From Scatomorpha merdigallinarum (GTDB lineage Bacteria; Bacillota; Clostridia; Oscillospirales; Oscillospiraceae): 52,984 nucleotides of DNA. A program made the translations under genes and the position numbers. The stretch is taken from NCBI GenBank assembly GCA_018710885.1, contig DVJA01000028.1, forward strand, positions 1 through 52,984, read 5' to 3'. This document shows, one piece after another, positions 46,572 to 52,984 of the stretch (the stretch's first letter is position 1; every line of letters begins with the position of its first letter). The notes beneath the pieces were generated by a model that worked only from the letters and a program-made list of their open reading frames with translations, was not told where the DNA came from and did not search any database.

Positions 46572-47993
46572 TTAATCATGCCGCACCGGCACGCCGTAGA
46601 GCGCCCAGGTGTTGCCGTCGGTTATTTCGACGTCCATGAACTGGCCCACAAGCGACTCGTCGCCGGACATGTGTACCAGGCGGCCGCCGTTAGTGCGCGC
46701 GGAGAGGTTGTACGGACTGCGGCCGGTGGTGCCGTCGACCAGCACGCGCTGCGTAGTACCTATGTACGCCGCGTGCTTCTCGGCAGATATCTCGTTGGCG
46801 CGTTCAACCAGGCGGTCAAACCACTCCTGCTTCACTTCGCGCGGGACGGGGTCGGGCATGGCCGCGGCCTTAGTGCCTTCGCGCGGGGAGAATATGAAGG
46901 TGAACATCGCGTCGTAGCGCACTTCCTCTATGAGACGCATCGTGTCCTCGAAGTCCTCGGCCGTCTCGCCGGGGAAGCCGACGATGATGTCCGTGGTGAG
47001 CACGAGCTCTGGCATCAATTCGCGGGCCATGCGCACTTCGTCCAGGTACTTCGCGCGGTCATAGTGGCGGTTCATCTCGTGCAGGATGCGGTCGGAGCCG
47101 CTCTGGACGGGCAGGTGGATGTGCTTGGCGCACTTTTCGCACTCGGCCATGGCGCGGAAGAGCTTTTCCGTGGCGTCGCGCGGATGGCTGGTCATGAAGC
47201 GGATGAGGAAGTCGCCCGGGATGTCGTTGATGGCGCGGATCAGGTCGGCGAAGTCGCGGCCCTCGCCGAGATCCTTGCCGTAGCTGTTGACGTTCTGGCC
47301 GAGGAGGGTGATGTCCTTGTATCCGGCTTCGACGAGCTGCCGCGCCTCGGCGACGACGTCGTCAAAATGCCGCGAGCGCTCGCGCCCGCGCACATAGGGG
47401 ACGATGCAGTAGGTGCAGAAGTTGTTGCAGCCGTACATGATGCTCAACCAGGCCTTCACCTTGCCTGAGCGGCGCACGGGCAGGCCCTCGGCCACTACGC
47501 CCTCGCTCGGCGGGGCGTCGAACACGCGCTTGCCGGTAGTGCGCGCGCGGTTGTAGAGTTCCGGGAAACGCCAGAGCTCGTGTGGCCCGAAGACGAGGTC
47601 GACCACGCGGAAGCTCTTCTTGAGCTTTTCGGCCATGTGCGGCTGCTGCACCATGCAGCCGCAGACCGCGACGAGGAGGTCAGGGTTCTTGGCCTTGGCG
47701 TGGACAAGCGCGCCGACGTTGCCCAACACGCGCATCTCGGCGTGCTCGCGTATGGCGCAGGTGTTTACAACTATGAGGTCGGCCTCCTGCTCTTTGTCGG
47801 TGAAGCCGTAACCCATGAGTTCAATGTAGCCGCGTATCTCTTCGCTGTCGGCTTCGTTCTGCTGGCAGCCGTAGGTGTCGACGAACGCGAGCGGCTTTTT
47901 GCCGCTGGCCTCTATGCGCTCGCGTATCTCAAAGCATATCTCCCTCTGCCGCGCGAGCTCGGATTCGGGGATTTCGACTCTTTTGTATGGCAT
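46572..47993 (-). CDS. miaB: tRNA-2-methylthio-N6-dimethylallyladenosine synthase
   Basis: A 473-residue radical SAM methylthiotransferase that adds the methylthio group to i6A37 in tRNA. The N-terminal domain has YGCQQNEADSE, VNTCAIREHAE and CGCM cysteines for one cluster. The radical SAM motif is CNNFCTYC (Cys189, Cys193, Cys196), and a TRAM domain closes the protein. The ATG at 47993 has AGGAG 10 bases upstream, a little long; the in-frame ATA and other upstream codons are less likely. First gene of a miaB-mutS-protease operon with its own promoter. Confidence 0.96.
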   Translation of the reverse strand: MPYKRVEIPESELARQREICFEIRERIEASGKKPLAFVDTYGCQQNEADSEEIRGYIELMGYGFTDKEQEADLIVVNTCAIREHAEMRVLGNVGALVHAKAKNPDLLVAVCGCMVQQPHMAEKLKKSFRVVDLVFGPHELWRFPELYNRARTTGKRVFDAPPSEGVVAEGLPVRRSGKVKAWLSIMYGCNNFCTYCIVPYVRGRERSRHFDDVVAEARQLVEAGYKDITLLGQNVNSYGKDLGEGRDFADLIRAINDIPGDFLIRFMTSHPRDATEKLFRAMAECEKCAKHIHLPVQSGSDRILHEMNRHYDRAKYLDEVRMARELMPELVLTTDIIVGFPGETAEDFEDTMRLIEEVRYDAMFTFIFSPREGTKAAAMPDPVPREVKQEWFDRLVERANEISAEKHAAYIGTTQRVLVDGTTGRSPYNLSARTNGGRLVHMSGDESLVGQFMDVEITDGNTWALYGVPVRHD

Positions 47994-48034
47994 TCTAACA
48001 ATTCTCCTAACAGGCGATACTATCATAGCTTATC

Positions 48035-48063
48035 ATTGTATCATTTTTATCTGGAAAGTTCAA
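48035..48063 (-). promoter_or_regulatory. Promoter of the miaB-mutS operon
   Basis: On the minus strand TTGAAC (48058-48063) and TACAAT (48035-48040) with a 17-base spacer. The divergent mutL has a TATAAT at 48075-48080 without a good -35. Confidence 0.7.
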
Positions 48064-48113
48064 CGACTTTAAATTATAATGTAAATATCTATCGAAACAC
48101 AACGAGGTGAACC

Positions 48114-49988
48114 ATGCCCAGGATTAACATACTCTCGCCCCATGTGGCAGACCTCATAGCGGCGGGCGAAGTGGTTGAGCGCCCCGCGTCGGCAGTCAAG
48201 GAGCTCTTGGAGAACGCCATAGACGCCGGGGCCCGGAATATAACGGTGGAGTTTTCGGGCGGCGGCGCGGAGCTCATACGCATAACCGACGACGGCTGCG
48301 GTATGAGCGCGGAGGATGCGGGCGTTGCGTTTTTGCGCCATGCCACGAGCAAGCTGCACGACGAGCGCGGCCTGGAATCCATAGGCACGCTGGGTTTTCG
48401 CGGCGAGGCTCTGGCGGCAATCTCCAGCGTCTCGCACATAGAGCTCACCACCTGCGAACACGGCGCAGCCGAGGGCACGTACATGAGCCTTGACGCGGGA
48501 GATATACAGGAGATGCGCCCGGCGGGCGCGCCCGAGGGCACGAGCATCGCCGTGCGCGGCCTCTTTTATAACACCCCCGCGAGGCGCAAGTTCCTCAAGA
48601 GCGACAGGGCAGAGGGCTCTGCCTGCCTGCAGGCGGCGCTGCGCTGCGCGCTGGGACGGCCCGACGTATCCATACGCTGCATCCGCGACGGCAGGGAGGA
48701 GTTCTTCACTCCCGGCGACGGCCGGGCAGAGAGCGCGGTTTATTCCCTGCTCGGACGTGAGACCGCGCTCGCCATGCTGCCAATACTGTCGTCGGAGGAC
48801 ATAGGCCCCGTTACAGTGACCGGTTTCACCGGCACGCCGGGTTCAGGCCGCGGCAGCCGCAGCGCGCAGTACTTCTTCGTGAACGGCCGGCACATAAAGA
48901 GCCAGCTGGTCCAGGCCGCCGTGGAACAGGCTTACAAGGGCACTTTGCTCACCGGCAAATACCCGGCCTGCGTAATATACCTGAACATAAACCCATCTGC
49001 GGTCGATGTAAACGTCCATCCGGCCAAGACAGAGGTCAAATTCTCCGACGAGCGCGCAGTTTTCAACGCGGTACACTATGCCGTGCTGGGCGCGCTTGAG
49101 GAACAGCGCGCACCCGTGCAGGCAAGCGAGGAGCCTCCGGTGCGCTTTACCTCCGGAGCGGATGCCGGTGAGGCCGAGCCGCCGCACGCTCCGAGAGCCC
49201 CTTCGCGCTGGAGTTCGGGGTATTCCTACGCCCCGCGCCGTGAGAGCAGCGGCGAAACCTGGAGCCTGAGCAGCCCGACTATGGGCTATCAGACGAGGCT
49301 CGACCTCTCACGTGCCGAGGCTTCATCGCACTATGTCCCGCCCAGAGAGGAATACAGCAGCAGCGAGCCGAAAGCCGCGGCCCCGGAGCCGGAAGAGAGT
49401 GTTGTGTCTGAGCCGGAGGAAGAGCCGGTGCGTGTGATCGGCGAGGCGCTGGGGCTTTATATATTGGCCCAGCAGGGCGAGGCCCTGGTGATAATCGACA
49501 AGCACGCGGCCCATGAACGCATGCTCTACGACGCCCTGGTAGCCCAGGACGCGCCGGTACACAGCCAGACGCTGCTGACGCCCGCGACGCTGACGCCTGA
49601 TTCAGAGTGCGCCGCCGCGCTCGAGACCTATGTGAACGAGCTGGAATCGCTGGGGTTCGAGTACGAAAACTTCGGCCGCGGCTCATTCATAATTCGCGCC
49701 GCCCCGGCAACTCTGTCTGCGGACGAAGCCGCTGCGGCTCTGGAAGAGGCCGCTGAAGAGCTCGCCAAATCGCATACTCCCGATATAGCCAACGCCAGAG
49801 CCGAACTGCTCAAAACCGTGGCCTGCAAAGCCGCCATAAAAGCCGGACCCTCGAGCGAGCCGGAAGAGATAGAAAAGCTCGCCCGAGCCGTCTGCTCCGG
49901 CCAGGTGCGCTATTGCCCCCATGGCCGCCCCGTGGCCTGGGTCCTGACGAGAAAGGACCTGGACAAGCAGTTCAAGAGGATAGTGTGA
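48114..49988 (+). CDS. mutL: DNA mismatch repair protein MutL
   Basis: A 624-residue GHKL ATPase that links MutS to strand incision. N-terminal motifs are IAAGEVVERPASAVKELLENAIDAG-like (from residue 16, E and N conserved), DDGCGM and GFRGEALAAI. A flexible linker (about 335-440) leads to the C-terminal domain with DKHAAHERMLYD, where endonuclease-type MutL has DQHAxxExxxxE, plus ACKAAIKAG and CPHGRP. So nuclease activity is likely, as in Firmicutes lacking MutH, with mild changes in the first motif. ATG after CGAGGTG. Divergent from the miaB-mutS operon, so both mismatch genes share one control region. Confidence 0.96.
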   Translation: MPRINILSPHVADLIAAGEVVERPASAVKELLENAIDAGARNITVEFSGGGAELIRITDDGCGMSAEDAGVAFLRHATSKLHDERGLESIGTLGFRGEALAAISSVSHIELTTCEHGAAEGTYMSLDAGDIQEMRPAGAPEGTSIAVRGLFYNTPARRKFLKSDRAEGSACLQAALRCALGRPDVSIRCIRDGREEFFTPGDGRAESAVYSLLGRETALAMLPILSSEDIGPVTVTGFTGTPGSGRGSRSAQYFFVNGRHIKSQLVQAAVEQAYKGTLLTGKYPACVIYLNINPSAVDVNVHPAKTEVKFSDERAVFNAVHYAVLGALEEQRAPVQASEEPPVRFTSGADAGEAEPPHAPRAPSRWSSGYSYAPRRESSGETWSLSSPTMGYQTRLDLSRAEASSHYVPPREEYSSSEPKAAAPEPEESVVSEPEEEPVRVIGEALGLYILAQQGEALVIIDKHAAHERMLYDALVAQDAPVHSQTLLTPATLTPDSECAAALETYVNELESLGFEYENFGRGSFIIRAAPATLSADEAAAALEEAAEELAKSHTPDIANARAELLKTVACKAAIKAGPSSEPEEIEKLARAVCSGQVRYCPHGRPVAWVLTRKDLDKQFKRIV

Positions 49989-50115
49989 GGCTGGGCGGTA
50001 TGCGTGCATATCAGCCATACGGCGTAAATTCAATGTATCCCACGCCGCATTACGCGGCAAAATAGAATTGCATCAGCGGGCGGCTCGGGCTGCCCGTCTG
50101 TGAGAGGATGAAACG

Positions 50116-50898
50116 ATGAGAATAGCAGTAATTACCGGCGCGTCGTCCGGCATGGGACGCGAATTTGCCAAGGGCATAGACGCCGAGGAGCGCCTGGACG
50201 AAATCTGGCTCATAGCCCGCCGACGTGACCGCCTGGAAGAGCTCTCCCGTGAGCTGCGCGCCAGGACCCGCATAATCCCGCTGGACCTGCAGAATCCGGC
50301 GTCCTTCAAAGAGTACGAAGCCCTGCTCAAGAGCGAGCAGCCGAATGTGAGCACGCTGTGCAACGCCGCGGGTTTCGGCCGCTTCGCGCTTTTCGACGAG
50401 GTGGATCTTGAAACCAACCTCGGCATGATAGACTTAAACGACAAGGCCACCGTGGCCATGACCCAGCTCACTCTGCCGTATATGAAGCGCGGCAGCCGTG
50501 TGCTGAACCTCGACTCCCTCTCGGCCTTCCAGCCCGTGCCGTACGAGTGCATCTACGGCGCGACCAAGGCCTTTGTACTGAGCTTTTCCCGCGCGCTGAA
50601 CGTGGAACTTGCCCCGCGCGGTATCCGCGTCATGGCCATTTCTCCCGGCTGGGTGCAGACAGAGTTCTTCGACCACGCGGTCAGCGACAACGGCGCGGTC
50701 ACATATTACGACAAAATCTGGACGCCGGAGCAGGTCGTTGAACGTGCCCTGAGCGACTACAAAAAGGGCAGGGACGTCTCCGTACTCGGCGCAAGCGTGC
50801 GCCGTCAGGTGTTGCTCGTCAAACTGCTGCCGCACAGCCTCGTCATGAAAGTGTGGATGAAACAGCAGGGGCACGATAAACGGAAACACGTGGATTGA
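50116..50898 (+). CDS. Short-chain dehydrogenase/reductase
   Basis: A 260-residue classical SDR. The cofactor motif TGASSGMG (residues 7-14), NAAGFG, and the catalytic Ser with YGATK (Tyr, Lys) are all present, then the post-catalytic ISPGWVQTEF. The family oxidises or reduces alcohols, steroids, fatty acid intermediates and others, and no neighbour gives the substrate. The C-terminus is rich in Lys/His. ATG start with GAGAGG 5-7 bases upstream, 128 bases after mutL and perhaps co-transcribed with it. Confidence 0.92.
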   Translation: MRIAVITGASSGMGREFAKGIDAEERLDEIWLIARRRDRLEELSRELRARTRIIPLDLQNPASFKEYEALLKSEQPNVSTLCNAAGFGRFALFDEVDLETNLGMIDLNDKATVAMTQLTLPYMKRGSRVLNLDSLSAFQPVPYECIYGATKAFVLSFSRALNVELAPRGIRVMAISPGWVQTEFFDHAVSDNGAVTYYDKIWTPEQVVERALSDYKKGRDVSVLGASVRRQVLLVKLLPHSLVMKVWMKQQGHDKRKHVD

Positions 50899-50900
50899 AA

Positions 50901-50945
50901 ATAAACCCCGGGCGCCGAAACTAAACCGGCACCCGGGGTTTGATG
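50901..50945. terminator. Bidirectional terminator between the SDR and response regulator genes
   Basis: A 10-bp stem AAACCCCGGG (50903-50912) with CCCGGGGTTT (50932-50941), plus an inner GCCG/CGGC pairing. A/T-rich flanks suit both directions. Confidence 0.85.
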
Positions 50946-50952
50946 CTGTATT

Positions 50953-51630
50953 TTACACTACAAACCTGTAGCCCAGACCGCGCACGGTCTGTATGTAGCG
51001 GGGCCGCGACGGGTCGTCCTCTATCTTGGCCCGCAGCCGGCTTATATAGACCATGACCGTGTTCTCGTCCACCAGGTTGCCGCCCCAGATGAGGTCATAG
51101 AGACGGCCGCGTGAGAAGATGCGGTCAACGTTGCTCATGAAGAGCTTCATTATGGCGTTCTCCTTGCTTGAGAGGACTATTTCTTCTCCGTTTTTGTAAA
51201 AACGCAGCGTGCCTGTGTTGTAGGCAAATGGCCCCGCCGTAATCACATCTTCAAGCGGCAGGCCGCGGCTGCGCCGTATTATGGCCCGGGCTTTGGCCGA
51301 AAGGATGATAGGATTGAAAGGTTTCGTGACATAGTCGTCCGCGCCCAGGTCCAGGGCATAAAGCTGCTCATATTCTTCACTGTGCGAACTCAGCACTATG
51401 ATGGGCACGCGCATGCCCCGGCCGCGTATCGTCTGTATCACGTGCAGTCCGTCTATTCCCGGGAGATCGAGTTCCAGCACTACAAGATCATATGAGGCAA
51501 GGGTCAGGCGTTCAAGCCCCTCTTCTCCACTCGAAGAGGATTCCGTGACCATCGCCGCCGCCCTGAGCGAGCGCCCGAGTACCGTCCTTATGTGTGCGTC
51601 AGCGTCAATTATCAATACCCTGTCTGCCAT
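50953..51630 (-). CDS. OmpR-family response regulator with Glu at the phosphorylation site
   Basis: A 225-residue two-domain regulator: receiver (about 1-120) and winged-helix DNA-binding domain (about 130-225, ending YIQTVRGLGYRF). By alignment on LPGIDG, the usual phospho-acceptor Asp is Glu53 (LVVLELDLPG). One of the usual acidic pair is Ala10 (IIDADAH), while the Thr/Ser (Ser81) and Lys103 (TKPF) remain. This suggests phosphorylation-independent, perhaps constitutive, action. No histidine kinase is adjacent. ATG at 51630 has AGGGAG 5 bases upstream. Own promoter at 51686-51714. Confidence 0.88.
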   Translation of the reverse strand: MADRVLIIDADAHIRTVLGRSLRAAAMVTESSSSGEEGLERLTLASYDLVVLELDLPGIDGLHVIQTIRGRGMRVPIIVLSSHSEEYEQLYALDLGADDYVTKPFNPIILSAKARAIIRRSRGLPLEDVITAGPFAYNTGTLRFYKNGEEIVLSSKENAIMKLFMSNVDRIFSRGRLYDLIWGGNLVDENTVMVYISRLRAKIEDDPSRPRYIQTVRGLGYRFVV

Positions 51631-51685
51631 AAACACTCCCTGAAACACTGTCTTAATAATTTTTAAGATTTTGTTAATATATCGT

Positions 51686-51714
51686 ATTATAGCATCATGC
51701 TACGGCAAAATCAA
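51686..51714 (-). promoter_or_regulatory. Promoter of the response regulator gene
   Basis: On the minus strand TTGATT (51709-51714) and TATAAT (51686-51691) with a 17-base spacer. The rest of the 336-base gap to the divergent lipoprotein gene is AT-rich (51715-51860) and has a TATACT (51845-51850) without a clear -35. Confidence 0.7.
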
Positions 51715-51966
51715 GCAAACTGGTGCATTTGCGGTATATTTACCTCATGATAATAAAATAACACTCCCAAAATGCTAACCAGGTATATTTAAATACATTA
51801 ACAAATATTAAGATTATATAAATACACGTTTAAATAAAGTTTGTTATACTTTTCACTATGATATACGGAGCATTGTGCCCGTGTCCGGGTGAACAATTCC
51901 ACAGGACAGGCAGGCTGCGCTCCGATATTTGCCCGTATACATATATCATCGGGAGGTATAGACAAA

Positions 51967-52984
51967 ATGAAGAAGTTGACAGCAACCGTACTTACGCTGC
52001 TCATGTGCGTCGGCCTGTTGACTGGCTGCGGAATAACCGTTGTCCAGTACACGCCCGCCGGCAGCACCCCTGACGTGGAGCCGACACCCGAGACGACGCC
52101 GTCCGGAGACCTCGAAGTACCCGAGGGCGAACTGGCGATGGGCTTCTACATGACTGCCGCCTACGCCTCCGGGCACAGCGGTTCTTCAAATGCGAGCGCG
52201 GATGCCGACGGCCTGGCCCAGGCCAACGTGGACATCTACGCCGTGACCATCAACAGCGAGGGCGTCATTGTTGACTGCAAGATAGACGCCATCCAGTGCA
52301 AGACCAACTTCAACACCAGCGGCGCAATCACAACCGACCTCACCAGCGAGATTCTCAGCAAGATGGAGCTCGACGACGACTACGCGATGCGCGGCGCAAG
52401 CAGTATCAGCGCTGAGTGGGATGAGCAGGTCAGGGCTCTCGAGGAGTATTGCATCGGCAAGACTCCTGACGAGGTCGCGGGCATAGCCGTTGACGACAGC
52501 GGCGTGGCCACCGATGCCGACCTGGTGGCTGGTATCACCATGCCTCTCGCCAACTTCATCGACGGTGTTGTCGCCGCCTGCAACAACGCGCGTGTGAACG
52601 GTGCCAAGGAGGGCGACACCCTCTATCTGCAGCAGAGCAGCTCCTACAGCGACTCCAGCGCGGACGCCTCTGCCGAGGCCGACGGCCTGGCCCAGGTCGA
52701 TGTGACGGCTGGCGCCTACACCCTGGCTGCCGACGGCACTATTACCGACATTGATCTCGACTGCGTGCAGACGAAGATAAACTTTAACGCCAGCGGCGAG
52801 CTGACTACGGAGGAAGGCACGACCTGGACTACCAAGACCGACCTGGACGACGACTACAACATGCGTCCTGCCAGCCCGATAGGGGCCGAGTGGGATGAGC
52901 AGACCGCTTACTTTGAGGAGTACTGCATAGGCAAGACGGTGGCGCAGGTGGCCGGCATCAGCATCGACGCTGAGACCAACCATC
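51967..52984 (+). CDS. Lipoprotein with two tandem repeats (partial, cut by right edge)
   Basis: At least 339 residues of an exported lipoprotein (lipobox LTGC, lipid Cys21) that continues beyond the window. Two repeats of about 110 residues are visible (about 75-180 and 225-335), each with an ADGLAQ segment, a D-G-I-V-D beta stretch, LDDDYxMRxAS, AEWDEQ, and EEYCIGKTxxxVAGI. The repeat resembles a family of Clostridia exported proteins distantly like FMN-binding domains, but no flavin Thr motif can be confirmed. GGGAGG lies 9-10 bases ahead of the ATG. Divergent from the response regulator, which may control it. Function unknown. Confidence 0.72.
   Translation, partial: MKKLTATVLTLLMCVGLLTGCGITVVQYTPAGSTPDVEPTPETTPSGDLEVPEGELAMGFYMTAAYASGHSGSSNASADADGLAQANVDIYAVTINSEGVIVDCKIDAIQCKTNFNTSGAITTDLTSEILSKMELDDDYAMRGASSISAEWDEQVRALEEYCIGKTPDEVAGIAVDDSGVATDADLVAGITMPLANFIDGVVAACNNARVNGAKEGDTLYLQQSSSYSDSSADASAEADGLAQVDVTAGAYTLAADGTITDIDLDCVQTKINFNASGELTTEEGTTWTTKTDLDDDYNMRPASPIGAEWDEQTAYFEEYCIGKTVAQVAGISIDAETNH

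Noticed and set aside
49495..49530. MutL nuclease motif DKHAAHER instead of DQHAxxE
   Set aside because: The change is mild, and the other nuclease motifs (ACKAAIKAG, CPHGRP) are intact, so it is not strong evidence of lost activity.

Overview
This window looks like a chromosomal segment of a high-GC (roughly 60% by eye), spore-lineage Firmicute of class Clostridia, most likely a gut Oscillospirales-type bacterium. Pointers are a valS T-box leader, the infC-rpmI-rplT operon with a leader terminator, a cobalamin riboswitch on an ECF-type gene, a free-standing Spo0A DNA-binding domain, low-complexity Ser/Thr/Pro/Glu linkers after lipoboxes, and MutL, RecD2 and UvrA proteins of Firmicute type. 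The genus cannot be fixed from sequence alone. No phage, transposase, CRISPR array, rRNA or tRNA was found.

Layout, left to right. 1-4.2 kb: the start of a sensor histidine kinase leaving the left edge, then a nitrate/sulfonate-type ABC importer operon on the minus strand. 4.3-10.7 kb: a minus-strand glycogen operon (glgB, glgA, a shrunken phosphorylase-like protein, a GH13 glucan hydrolase). 10.7-18.2 kb: housekeeping genes, namely lysA, glnS, a thioredoxin reductase-like/thioredoxin pair, and valS behind a T-box. 18.3-20.6 kb: two divergent paralogous lipoproteins, one with an apparent frameshift at its start. 20.6-21.9 kb: a cobalamin-riboswitch unit of a DUF4430 lipoprotein and an ECF S component. 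21.9-26.7 kb: a TetR regulator divergent from an MMPL transporter and a secreted heptad-repeat partner. 26.8-28.8 kb: a secreted phosphoesterase and an orphan lipoprotein.

28.9-36.3 kb is a minus-strand run of mreB-type, comF, recD2, a small membrane protein and uvrA. 36.3-38.8 kb is a membrane-linked XRE regulator flanked by inverted copies of an intergenic repeat, then a hairpin-rich gene-free stretch. 38.8-40.8 kb is thiD-cytX (thiamine precursor salvage). 40.9-42.4 kb is infC-rpmI-rplT with an ATA start on infC. 42.7-43.9 kb carries the Spo0A-C protein and a CPBP protease. 43.9-50 kb holds the mismatch repair genes mutS (with miaB) and mutL, divergently arranged. 50-53 kb carries a short-chain dehydrogenase, a response regulator whose phospho-acceptor Asp is replaced by Glu, and a repeat-containing lipoprotein cut by the right edge.

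The most interesting units are the cobalamin-riboswitch DUF4430/ECF pair, the truncated phosphorylase relative translationally coupled inside the glycogen operon, the thioredoxin reductase lacking NADPH-binding motifs, the atypical response regulator, and the inverted repeats around the XRE membrane protein. All function statements rest on motif recognition by eye; no database search was run.
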